The notes below the pieces were generated by a model. That model made no database searches. It was not told where the DNA came from and saw only the letters and a list, made by a program, of their open reading frames with translations. DNA of 9,131 nt from Patescibacteria group bacterium (GTDB lineage Bacteria; Patescibacteriota; Gracilibacteria; JAHISY01), in contig JAHISY010000002.1 in assembly GCA_018817365.1 (NCBI GenBank), positions 1 to 9,131 on the forward strand, in the 5' to 3' direction. Both the position numbers and the translations under genes were made by a program. Of this stretch, positions 1 to 6,138 are shown piece by piece. Position 1 is the first letter of the stretch. Every line of letters starts with the position of its first letter.

Positions 1-156
1 CAAGCATTCAAATATTTAATCTTGTTTCAAATTTAAAATTCGAAATTTAAAATTCTCCAAATAACCTCGTTTCAGATTTTTTTAAACCAAAAATCTTCTG
101 AACCGATAAAATCATGCTCTCGCACATTCATTTTCGTGCTAAAATCACGCAAGTTT
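1..156. other. AT-rich leader upstream of ftsK with a heptamer-period repeat
   Basis: I see no gene here. Positions 29-56 hold two copies of AAATTTAAAATTC(G/T) at a 14-nt period, which also divides into four 7-nt units (29-35, 36-42, 43-49, 50-56). The words CATTCAA (5-11) and AATCTTGTTT (18-27) recur close together downstream of ftsK (2550-2556 and 2555-2564), so both flanks of ftsK carry related AT-rich text. A TAAAAT at 107-112 could be a -10 element, but I find no matching -35, so no promoter is called. Confidence 0.6.
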
Positions 157-2508
157 ATGGTCATCCGCCGTTCCCGCCGCCGCCGTACCTCCACAGCTCG
201 TCGCAATTATTCGCCGATGCCAATCCGCCGCCGGTCATCTTTCGTGAAAAAACTGCTCACTTCCACCAGTAAAACCGATTTTCGTCTCGAAATCGAATCG
301 CGGGTGGCGCGGGATATTTGGGCGGTGATTTACATTACGCTCGGCATTCTCACCTACCTCTCGCTCGGCGGTAAAATCGGCACTTTCGGTGAGTGGTGGA
401 TTACTGGATTTCGCGGTCTTTTCGGGATTGGCATCAATTTTGTACCGCTCGTTTTTTTTGCAGTCGGCGGCGTGATGCTCGGCTCGAAAACAATCAAATT
501 TAATTTCACGCGCATTTTCGGGATAATGCTGCTCACCGCGGTGACGCTCGGTATTGTTCACCTCTCGGCTTCAGAGGCAGAAATGTTTCCCCTCGCTTCC
601 GAATTTGGTGGGGCTGTTGGTTTTGTTACTTCATATTTTTTCTATAAAGCTTTTGCCGCCCTTGGCGCAAAAATCATTCTTTTTGCTTTCTTTCTTATCT
701 CAATCCTGCTCACTTTCGGAGTTTCGTTTCGGGATTTGTTCGCGCTTGTCAGAGGGTTCGCGGGCGGTTCGAAACCTGCCGAAAACGGAAGTTTGAAAGT
801 CCGCGATTTTCAAAAAGAGGCAGCGGAGAGTCGGCAGTCGGCAGTCGACAGTCGACAGAATGAAAATAATTCAAAAATAAAACCTGAATCAAAAAAGGAT
901 TCTGACAACCCTGAATTTCGCATCAACCGACCGGGTTCGGTCAAACTTGCGAGTGAATTCAAACCCGAAAAATCGAAAGTTTCGGATGCGGACTGGACAC
1001 CGCCTTCGCTCGATTTGCTCGATGAGGCAGCGAAATCGGCTTCCGTTGATGAAGTTTTACTTCGCAAAAAAGCGGAATCAATTCGACAAAAACTTTCGCA
1101 ATTCGGAATTGATGTCGAGATGCATGACGTGAATGTCGGACCGACGGTGATGCAGTACACGCTGAAACCGGCGCAGGGAATGAAGCTCTCGAAAATTATG
1201 AATTTGAAACGGGATTTGGCGTACGAGTTGGCAGCCAAAAGTTTGCGCATCGAGGCGCCGATTCCCGGGAAAAGTTTGGTTGGCATCGAAATTCCGAATG
1301 AAAAAAGAACGCTCGTTCGGCTAAAGGAGCTGCTGCTTTCCGACACATTCTCTCAAATCAAATCGAACCTCCGCGTCGTGCTCGGTCGCGATGTTTCCGG
1401 TGCGGCGCGAATTGCCGATCTCGCCGAGATGCCTCATTTACTTGTGGCTGGCGCGACTGGTTCAGGCAAATCGGTGGGAATCAATACTTTTCTGCTTTCG
1501 CTGATTTATCAAAATTCGCCGAACGATCTCCGGCTGATTCTCGTCGATCCGAAAAGAGTTGAACTCGTGCCGTACAACGGGATTCCGCATCTCCTCACGC
1601 CCGTCATCAACGATTCCGAGAAAACAATTTCCGCGTTAAAATGGGCGGTTTCAGAAATGACGCGGAGATACATTGAACTTTCAAAGGCGAAAGTTCGCAA
1701 CATCCGCGAATTTAATTCTTCACGTTCGACGGAAAAAATGCCGTACATCGTGATTGTGATCGACGAGCTTGCCGACCTCATGATGGTCGCTCAAAAAGAA
1801 GTGGAAGGCTGCATCATGCGGCTGGCGCAGATGGCGCGCGCTGTCGGCATTCACCTCATTCTCGCGACGCAGCGACCGTCGGTGAATGTGATTACCGGCG
1901 TGATCAAAGCCAACATTCCGGCGCGCCTCTCATTTCAAGTGGTCTCGGGCGTCGATTCCAAAACAATTCTCGATTGTATCGGCGCGGAAGATCTGCTCGG
2001 GATGGGAGACATGCTTTTCATCCCGCCGGGCGAATCGAAGCCGGTGCGGATTCAAGGCAGTTTCATTGACACGAAAGAAGTTCGGAGAGTGACGAACGCA
2101 ATTAAATTGGATTTGGCAGAGGAGCCGGAATACAACGAAGAGATCCTCGATTCCCGAAAAACCGCGAGTGTGGTGCTGCCGGGCGTGAAACACCCTTCCG
2201 CCGACTCGAATAGAGGAGGCGGTGACGAAGAAATCATCAAACAGGCGGCGCGGGTCGTCATCGAGACAGGGCGGGCTTCCGCATCGTTGCTGCAGCGCCG
2301 ACTTTCGCTCGGCTACGCGCGGGCGGCGCGAATCATCGACATGCTGGAAGAGAGGGGATTTGTCGGTCCGGCGGCAGGAGCGAAGCCGCGCGACATTTTC
2401 ATCACCGCCGAAAAATTAACCGAACTCGAAAGTGGTGGCGGTGATCCGGCAGCTGCGAAAAATGAGGATCTTCTCAATTCGATGGAGCAAGGGAGAGGGG
2501 AGAGGTGA
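157..2508 (+). CDS. ftsK: FtsK/SpoIIIE-type DNA translocase
   Basis: FtsK is a septum-anchored, ATP-driven double-stranded DNA pump that clears and aligns the chromosome termini at division. Counting from the upstream GTG at 136 (790 aa), the order is: an Arg-rich N-terminus (residues 9-33); about four to five membrane helices between 61 and 198; a polar linker (about 210-290); and the motor with Walker A GATGSGKS (439-446), Walker B IVIVIDE (538-544) and ATQRPS (577-582). A winged-helix gamma domain, the usual DNA-orienting module, spans about 697-757. The length is normal for a short-linker FtsK. I prefer the ATG at 157 (residue 8) over the GTG at 136; neither has a Shine-Dalgarno sequence. 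The stop is TGA. Reading it as glycine would add only 10 further codons before TAA at 2539, and no conserved gene here needs that. The linker and the C-terminal tail contain heptamer repeats (829-856, 2491-2504). Confidence 0.97.
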   Translation: MVIRRSRRRRTSTARRNYSPMPIRRRSSFVKKLLTSTSKTDFRLEIESRVARDIWAVIYITLGILTYLSLGGKIGTFGEWWITGFRGLFGIGINFVPLVFFAVGGVMLGSKTIKFNFTRIFGIMLLTAVTLGIVHLSASEAEMFPLASEFGGAVGFVTSYFFYKAFAALGAKIILFAFFLISILLTFGVSFRDLFALVRGFAGGSKPAENGSLKVRDFQKEAAESRQSAVDSRQNENNSKIKPESKKDSDNPEFRINRPGSVKLASEFKPEKSKVSDADWTPPSLDLLDEAAKSASVDEVLLRKKAESIRQKLSQFGIDVEMHDVNVGPTVMQYTLKPAQGMKLSKIMNLKRDLAYELAAKSLRIEAPIPGKSLVGIEIPNEKRTLVRLKELLLSDTFSQIKSNLRVVLGRDVSGAARIADLAEMPHLLVAGATGSGKSVGINTFLLSLIYQNSPNDLRLILVDPKRVELVPYNGIPHLLTPVINDSEKTISALKWAVSEMTRRYIELSKAKVRNIREFNSSRSTEKMPYIVIVIDELADLMMVAQKEVEGCIMRLAQMARAVGIHLILATQRPSVNVITGVIKANIPARLSFQVVSGVDSKTILDCIGAEDLLGMGDMLFIPPGESKPVRIQGSFIDTKEVRRVTNAIKLDLAEEPEYNEEILDSRKTASVVLPGVKHPSADSNRGGGDEEIIKQAARVVIETGRASASLLQRRLSLGYARAARIIDMLEERGFVGPAAGAKPRDIFITAEKLTELESGGGDPAAAKNEDLLNSMEQGRGER
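829..856 (+). repeat. Heptanucleotide array inside the ftsK linker
   Basis: Four 7-nt units in tandem: AGTCGGC, AGTCGGC, AGTCGAC, AGTCGAC. Because 7 is not a multiple of 3, the array is read through all three phases and encodes ESRQSAVDSRQ (residues about 231-241) in the disordered linker between the membrane part and the motor. It interrupts no domain. Confidence 0.85.
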
Positions 2509-2535
2509 ATTTACAATTTTCAATTTACAATTTTC
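2491..2535 (+). repeat. Heptamer repeats across the ftsK 3' end
   Basis: Two GGGAGAG units (2491-2504) encode the last residues of FtsK (QGRGER). After the stop codon region come two perfect copies of AATTTACAATTTTC (2508-2521, 2522-2535), which is also (AATTTAC)(AATTTTC) twice. Two heptamer families of unrelated composition therefore meet at the stop codon. Confidence 0.75.
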
Positions 2536-2560
2536 AAATAATTTTCAAACATTCAATCTT

Positions 2561-2600
2561 GTTTTGAAATCCCGAAGGGATCACTTCGTGATTTAAAACT
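2561..2600 (+). repeat. Compound hairpin between ftsK and guaD
   Basis: Two small hairpins sit side by side: ATCCC-GAA-GGGAT (2569-2581) and ATCAC-TTC-GTGAT (2580-2592), sharing an AT. They can be enclosed by an outer stem of GTTTT(g)AAATC (2561-2571) with GATTTAAAAC (2591-2600 region), which would give a three-way-junction shape. No T-run follows on the plus strand, so it is not a classical intrinsic terminator. It may be a dispersed intergenic hairpin repeat. Confidence 0.6.
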
Positions 2601-2624
2601 TAAAATTAAAAATTGAACTCCTTC

Positions 2625-3077
2625 ATGAATCTCGCAATTGCCGAGGCGGAGAAAGGTTTAGCAACGGGTGATGGCGGACCGTTTGGCGCGGTGATTGTTC
2701 GTGCCGGAAAAATTCTCGCGCGGGCGCACAACGAGGTTCTCAAAAATAATGACCCGACCTGCCATGCCGAAATTCAGGCGATTCGCGCGGCTTCGCAAAA
2801 ATTGAAATGTTTCAATCTCTCCGATTGCGAAATTTATTCCAACTGCGAGCCGTGCCCGATGTGTCTCGCGGCGATTTATTGGGCGCGGATTCCGAAACTT
2901 TATTTCGGAGCGACGCGGGCAGACGCGGCGAAAATCGGTTTTGCTGATAAAATTATCTACGACGCGATTGGCGGCAAAGCGGCGTGCGAGCGAGTCGAAA
3001 AAATTCAAGTCGCGCGAGAGAAATGTTTGCAGCCCTTTAAAAAGTGGGTAAAAATGGAAAATGTAACTCAATATTAA
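2625..3077 (+). CDS. guaD: Guanine deaminase (cytidine/deoxycytidylate deaminase fold)
   Basis: The predicted reaction is zinc-dependent hydrolysis of guanine to xanthine plus ammonia, in cytosolic purine salvage. Numbered from a TTG at 2613 (154 aa), the zinc site is H51-A-E53 with C81 and C84 of CEPCPMC; E53 is the family proton shuttle. The stretches GGPFGAVIV (21-29), NNDPT before the HAE motif, AIYWAR (87-92) and GF-x-DKIIYDAI (109-118) match the Bacillus subtilis GuaD pattern as I remember it better than tRNA adenosine deaminase TadA, which shares only the zinc motifs. The ATG at 2625 is used as the start. The TTG at 2613 would add MNSF, which aligns plausibly with the first GuaD helix, so it remains possible. 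There is no Shine-Dalgarno sequence. nadE starts 1 nt after the stop, which implies co-transcription; this enzyme releases ammonia and NadE consumes it, but a functional link is only suggestive. Confidence 0.85.
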   Translation: MNLAIAEAEKGLATGDGGPFGAVIVRAGKILARAHNEVLKNNDPTCHAEIQAIRAASQKLKCFNLSDCEIYSNCEPCPMCLAAIYWARIPKLYFGATRADAAKIGFADKIIYDAIGGKAACERVEKIQVAREKCLQPFKKWVKMENVTQY

Positions 3078-3078
3078 A

Positions 3079-3816
3079 ATGCCTCGACCTCGACATCGAA
3101 CTCTCATCTCGAACCTCAAAAAATTTTTTATAGAGAGAAATTTCACGCGCGCGGTCGTTGGACTTTCCGGTGGGGTGGATTCCTCGCTCACGCTCGCGCT
3201 CGCGGTTGCCGCGCTCGGCAAGAAAAATGTTTTTGGTCTCATTCTTCCGCGAAAAAATGTGAGTTCGTCCGAATCGAGAATTCTAGCAAAAAAAGTCGCG
3301 AAGAAGTTCGGAGTGCGAACTTTCGAATTTGAAATTTCCAAAATTGTCAATAATCTGAAATTTCCGTGGGAAGCGAGCGCGCTCGCGGAAATGAATCTCG
3401 CGCCGCGCGTGCGGATGATCGCGCTTTTCCACTTTGCGAATTCACGGGACGCGCTCGTCCTCGGCACCTCGAATCGTTCCGAAATTTCGCTCGGTTACGG
3501 TACCAAATTCGGCGATTTCGCGGCGGATGTGGAAGTGCTCGGGAATTTATGGAAAACGGAAGTTTTTGCGTTCGCGAAGAAATTAAAAATTCCGCGGGAA
3601 ATCATCGCGCGGGTTCCGACCGCAGAGTTGCTGCCGAATCAAACTGATGAGAGCGATCTCGGCGCGAGCTATGAAAAGCTGGATGCGATTCTCCAAAAAC
3701 TAGAAGCGAACAATTTTGGCTTGTCCAAAAATTCCACGGAATTTGAAAAAGAAATTCTCGCGCGCGTTCTCACGAATCGCCACAAAACCGAGCCGCCGCA
3801 GTTTTTGGGAATATAG
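3079..3816 (+). CDS. nadE: NH3-dependent NAD+ synthetase
   Basis: It amidates nicotinic acid adenine dinucleotide to NAD+ using ATP and ammonia, the last step of NAD synthesis. At 245 aa it is a stand-alone synthetase without the N-terminal glutaminase domain of larger bacterial NadE proteins, so it should depend on free ammonia. Visible motifs are the PP-loop SGGVDSS (30-36, ATP pyrophosphate binding), GTSNRSEISLGYGTKFGD (129-146, substrate and dimer region), KTEV (159-162), PTAEL (180-184) and a DES (190-192). The length is near the family norm and no key block is missing. The gene lies 1 nt behind guaD, is probably co-transcribed with it, and is convergent with rplK across 548 bp of repeat-rich DNA. 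No Shine-Dalgarno sequence precedes the ATG. Confidence 0.95.
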   Translation: MPRPRHRTLISNLKKFFIERNFTRAVVGLSGGVDSSLTLALAVAALGKKNVFGLILPRKNVSSSESRILAKKVAKKFGVRTFEFEISKIVNNLKFPWEASALAEMNLAPRVRMIALFHFANSRDALVLGTSNRSEISLGYGTKFGDFAADVEVLGNLWKTEVFAFAKKLKIPREIIARVPTAELLPNQTDESDLGASYEKLDAILQKLEANNFGLSKNSTEFEKEILARVLTNRHKTEPPQFLGI

Positions 3817-3835
3817 ATTCTTGCTTGCTTTTCAA

Positions 3836-3853
3836 GCCTGCTTGCCGGCAGGC
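3836..3853 (+). repeat. Hairpin downstream of nadE
   Basis: GCCTGC (3836-3841), a six-base loop TTGCCG, and GCAGGC (3848-3853) form a perfect 6-bp GC-rich stem 20 nt after the nadE stop. The following bases are GAATGG, not a T-run, so a Rho-independent terminator is not supported. It could still stabilise the nadE 3' end, or be a dispersed palindromic repeat. Confidence 0.55.
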
Positions 3854-3857
3854 GAAT

Positions 3858-3885
3858 GGAGAGTGGAAGGTGGAAAGTGGAGATT
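3858..3885 (+). repeat. GGARRGT heptamer array, outside the left inverted-repeat arm
   Basis: Four 7-nt units: GGAGAGT, GGAAGGT, GGAAAGT, GGAGATT. The 19 bp at 3864-3882 recur exactly at 4160-4178 inside the left repeat arm, in the same orientation. Confidence 0.75.
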
Positions 3886-3898
3886 CGTTAATTACTTT

Positions 3899-4354
3899 TT
3901 GTCCGAACCACTGATTATACCCATCCTTCGCTTTCCGTTCCGCTTCGTTTCACTCCAAGCTTCGGAGAGCAGGCTGATTTTTATGATTACGCAGATTACC
4001 GCCTGCCCAAATCACCACCCTGCAATATTTTCACGACAAGCTCGAAGAAAAGAATCCGAGAAATCAGCGTAATCCGATGAATTATGGTTCGATATTTTCA
4101 ACCCCAGGGTCGGTAGACAGAATTTTGAAATATTGCGCGGTGGTTTCAACCCGAGGGGTTGGAAGGTGGAAAGTGGAGGATGGAGGATGGAGGCTTGCAA
4201 ATCTCCCCAAACCAAGTTGGAAAACGGAATAATGTTTCAGAGACGGAGATTTGAACGGCGAAGCAGAAGTTAAAAAACTGAAGGCGGATAGCAGACCTGC
4301 CTGATACTTTCTTTCTAGGGCGGAGAGAATTTGGAGATAAACAGACTGTTTTTC
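3899..4354 (+). repeat. Left arm of large inverted repeat (partner 6022-6411)
   Basis: This 456-bp stretch is the reverse complement of 6022-6411. The outer about 107 bp are identical. By hand count there are about a dozen mismatches, mostly transitions, in roughly 389 aligned positions (about 97% identity). This copy carries about 18 nt extra near 4065-4083, 42 nt extra at 4278-4319 and one extra heptamer. It has no convincing ORF. Shared internal features include an inverted pair CAAATCTCC (4198-4206) / GGAGATTTG (4245-4253), the hairpin CAACCC-GAG-GGGTTG (4147-4161), and an AAACAGACTGTTT motif at the inner end. It starts 10 bp past the rplK stop. Confidence 0.95.
4161..4195 (+). repeat. 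Heptamer array within the left arm
   Basis: Five 7-nt units: GGAAGGT, GGAAAGT, GGAGGAT, GGAGGAT, GGAGGCT. The right arm has four matching units (6139-6166 on the opposite strand), so copy number has changed by one unit since the arms were duplicated. Confidence 0.75.
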
Positions 4355-4364
4355 CGTTGATCGA

Positions 4365-4790
4365 TTATTCTTTCACTTTCAAACCCATCGACTTCGCGGT
4401 GCCTGCGACGATTTTTTTCGCAGCTTCGAGATCATTTGCATTGAGATCCGGCATTTTTATCTTCGCGACTTTTGCAAGCTGCTGCTGCGTGATTTCCCCG
4501 ACTTTTTCTTTATTTGGCACGCCACTGCCCTTTTTCAAACCTAATTCTTTTTTAATTAATTCTGCGGTCGGCGGAGTTTTCGTGATGAAATCGAACGTGC
4601 GATCTTCATAAACGTTAATTTCCACAGGAATAATGTCGCCGCGTTGATCTTTCGTCCGCTCGTTGAACTGATTGCAAAAATCCTGAATCGCCACGCCGTG
4701 CTGCCCGAGCGCGCTGCCGACAGGAGGCGCGGGATTCGCCTGCCCGGCAGGAATTTGCAGCTTGACTCTAGCTTTGATTGTTTTAGCCAT
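4365..4790 (-). CDS. rplK: 50S ribosomal protein L11
   Basis: L11 binds the GTPase-associated region of 23S rRNA and takes part in factor binding and stringent-response sensing. The 141 aa match the normal family length. The N-terminal domain begins MAKTIKARVKLQIPAGQANP, with the Pro-rich PAPPVGSALGQHGV (20-33) that forms the flexible hinge and factor-facing surface. The C-terminal rRNA-binding domain includes TPPTAELIKKELG (72-84) and the conserved GTAKSMGL (130-137). It is the last gene of the minus-strand block. rplA (L1), the usual next gene, is absent; the inverted-repeat arm begins 10 bp beyond the stop. No Shine-Dalgarno sequence precedes the ATG, and the upstream spacer carries a heptamer-like array. 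Confidence 0.98.
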   Translation of the reverse strand: MAKTIKARVKLQIPAGQANPAPPVGSALGQHGVAIQDFCNQFNERTKDQRGDIIPVEINVYEDRTFDFITKTPPTAELIKKELGLKKGSGVPNKEKVGEITQQQLAKVAKIKMPDLNANDLEAAKKIVAGTAKSMGLKVKE

Positions 4791-4796
4791 TTGAAA

Positions 4797-4824
4797 GTTA
4801 TTAGTTAATAATTTTTAGTGATTA
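4797..4824 (-). repeat. AT-rich heptamer array in the rplK leader
   Basis: Read on the plus strand, four 7-nt units are GTTATTA, GTTAATA, ATTTTTA, GTGATTA. They fill most of the 54-nt spacer between the small ORF and rplK, where a leader for L1 feedback control might be expected in other bacteria. Degenerate AT-rich sequence makes the repeat call less certain than the GC-containing arrays. Confidence 0.45.
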
Positions 4825-4844
4825 AAATATTTTGTCGTAAATTA

Positions 4845-4994
4845 TTATTTCACGGATTTATCAGGAACTTCATTATTTTGATTTTTTCTCGAAGCTTGCA
4901 TGATTTGCTTGGCAAGCTCGCGATTGGTTCGAAAAAGCATTGCTAGCTCAATCCCACCTTCTTCGGTTTTATCATAAGGAAAAATTTCAGGCAT
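4845..4994 (-). CDS. Hypothetical 49-aa protein between nusG and rplK
   Basis: An ATG at 4994-4992 opens a 49-codon frame ending in TAA at 4847-4845. It begins MPEIFPYDKTEEGGIELAML and continues FRTNRELAKQIMQASRKNQN before a charged tail ending KSVK. It is soluble in character: an acidic start, a probable amphipathic helix around residues 14-37, no cysteine and no membrane segment. I do not recognise the family. Support for a real gene comes from its exact fit: it starts 17 bp after the nusG stop and ends 54 bp before rplK on the same strand. Its composition is protein-like, and the lack of a Shine-Dalgarno sequence is normal here. It could be a lineage-specific partner of the ribosome or the transcription complex, which is speculation from position alone, or a chance frame. 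Confidence 0.6.
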   Translation of the reverse strand: MPEIFPYDKTEEGGIELAMLFRTNRELAKQIMQASRKNQNNEVPDKSVK

Positions 4995-5011
4995 TTTTAA
5001 AATTTAAATAA

Positions 5012-5557
5012 TTACTTCTTCTTGACTTGCACGAAATCCAGCTCGACCGGCGTGTCGCGTCCGAAGATGGAAACATTCACTTTTACCTTGCCTTTCGCAG
5101 TGTCCACGAGACTGATCTGTCCTTCGTATCCGGCAAACGGTCCGTCGAGAATCGTAACCACGTCGCCATTTTTCATCTCGATTTTGAAAGTAGTTTCCGC
5201 GGAGCCGACATGTTTCTCGATGATCCCGAACTCTTCCGGAGTGACTGCGACGGGAATATTGCCGCTGCCGACAAAACCGGTAACATTCGGAGTATTCCGC
5301 GCGACATACCAACTTTCATCCGTCACAATCATTTCTACCAAAACGTAGCCAGGGAATAATCTTTTCTTTTCCGTTACTTTCTCGCCGCGGCGAATCGTCA
5401 CTTCCTCGACTTTCGGCACTTCGACTCGGAAAATGTAGTCTTGCATGTTGCAACTGTCGATACGCTGCTCAAGCGCGGTTTTCACCGCGTCTTCGTAACC
5501 TGAATACGTATGCAGCACGTACCAATTTTTTCCGGTGTTGGTAGCTTGTTTACCCAT
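5012..5557 (-). CDS. nusG: Transcription termination/antitermination protein NusG
   Basis: NusG binds RNA polymerase across the cleft, modulates pausing, and links it to Rho or to the ribosome (via S10). The 181 aa match the usual two-domain size. The NGN domain runs from about 11 to 115 and includes WYVLHTYSGYE (12-22), KKRLFPGYVLV (64-74) and NTPNVTGFVG (88-97). The KOW domain has the signature GDVVTILDGPFAGYEGQI (131-148) and ends in VQVKKK. Nothing is missing. It lies in the standard secE–nusG order, separated from secE by 120 bp containing a GC palindrome, and is followed after 17 bp by the 49-aa ORF. No Shine-Dalgarno sequence precedes the ATG. Confidence 0.98.
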   Translation of the reverse strand: MGKQATNTGKNWYVLHTYSGYEDAVKTALEQRIDSCNMQDYIFRVEVPKVEEVTIRRGEKVTEKKRLFPGYVLVEMIVTDESWYVARNTPNVTGFVGSGNIPVAVTPEEFGIIEKHVGSAETTFKIEMKNGDVVTILDGPFAGYEGQISLVDTAKGKVKVNVSIFGRDTPVELDFVQVKKK

Positions 5558-5638
5558 AATTTAGTCAATAAATTTTTAAGTCGTTAAATCGTAAGTCAGT
5601 AAGATAATTTGAAAATTGAGATTTAGAATTTGTTTGAA

Positions 5639-5652
5639 TCCGCCGCGGCGGA
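5639..5652 (-). repeat. GC palindrome in the secE-nusG spacer
   Basis: TCCGCCGCGGCGGA is a perfect 14-bp palindrome in an otherwise AT-rich spacer, 26 nt past the secE stop in the direction of transcription. As RNA it could form a 5-bp stem with a 4-nt loop. No U-run follows, so a terminator is not supported; partial attenuation between secE and nusG or a dispersed palindrome are both possible. Confidence 0.55.
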
Positions 5653-5677
5653 GAGATTTGGAAATTTGGGAAGCTAT

Positions 5678-5866
5678 TTAATTCGCTAATTTCAAAAGCA
5701 TCTTGTATCCCCACGAAAGAAAAGTGTCGAAAAATCCGAAGATAAAGGCGAACGCGAAAGTAACCGCAAGCACAATTATCGAAATCCGGATTGCTTGCTG
5801 CCGAGTCGGCCAGCTCACGCGGTGAAGTTCGCTCACCGCTTCGCGAAAATATTTGGAGAGGTTCAT
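5678..5866 (-). CDS. secE: Preprotein translocase subunit SecE
   Basis: SecE clamps the SecY channel of the Sec translocon in the inner membrane. The 62-aa protein is the short, single-helix form found in most bacteria, unlike the three-helix E. coli protein. It shows the amphipathic N-terminal helix KYFREAVSELHRV, the conserved SWPTRQQA (18-25) and one membrane helix (about 27-50, ISIIVLAVTFAFAFIFGFF), then a short basic tail. It is the first gene of the minus-strand block and has its own promoter just upstream. The bases before the ATG (AAAAAAGATGAA) offer only a weak purine-rich ribosome site. Confidence 0.95.
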   Translation of the reverse strand: MNLSKYFREAVSELHRVSWPTRQQAIRISIIVLAVTFAFAFIFGFFDTFLSWGYKMLLKLAN

Positions 5867-5887
5867 TTCATCTTTTTTAACCCGCGG

Positions 5888-5925
5888 ATTATACCACCCC
5901 TAAAAAGCTTCCGCGAATTCGGAAG
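5888..5925 (-). promoter_or_regulatory. secE promoter with overlapping inverted repeat
   Basis: On the minus strand, TGGTATAAT gives a perfect -10 (5893 down to 5888) with an extended TGn. No good -35 hexamer lies 16-18 bp upstream. Instead a perfect inverted repeat CTTCCG-N6-CGGAAG (5908-5913 and 5920-5925) covers the -35 zone and could be an operator. Transcription would start near 5881, leaving only about 14 nt of leader before the secE ATG. Confidence 0.6.
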
Positions 5926-6138
5926 AGAGTGTAATCAAAGAGGATGAGAAATGCAAATTTTATTTTAGAATTTTATTTTCACAGGGTCGTCGGTTAGGCG
6001 GTGAATTTTCTCGAATCAGGAGAAAAACAGTCTGTTTATCTCCAAATTCTCTCCGCTTTTTTAACTTCTGCTTCGCCGTTCAAATCTCCGTCTCTGAAAC
6101 ATTATTCCGCTTTCCAACTTGGTTTGGGGAGATTTGCA

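Noticed and set aside
810..1346. 178-aa antisense ORF in ftsK
   Set aside because: It is a Ser-rich shadow of the ftsK frame; the sense frame carries all conserved motifs.
2506..2541. Alternative genetic code with TGA as glycine
   Set aside because: No in-frame TGA occurs in uvrA, nadE, nusG, rplK, secE or the deaminase; the single TGA lies after a complete FtsK.
3836..3853. Intrinsic terminator of nadE
   Set aside because: The hairpin is good but no T-run follows it on the plus strand.
3716..4072. Plus-strand ORF overlapping the nadE end and the left repeat arm
   Set aside because: It starts inside nadE in another frame, and its arm portion has no matching open frame of similar extent in the right arm; the protein is low-complexity.
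3858..4195. CRISPR array
   Set aside because: Units are 7 nt and contiguous, without spacers of constant length; no cas genes are present.
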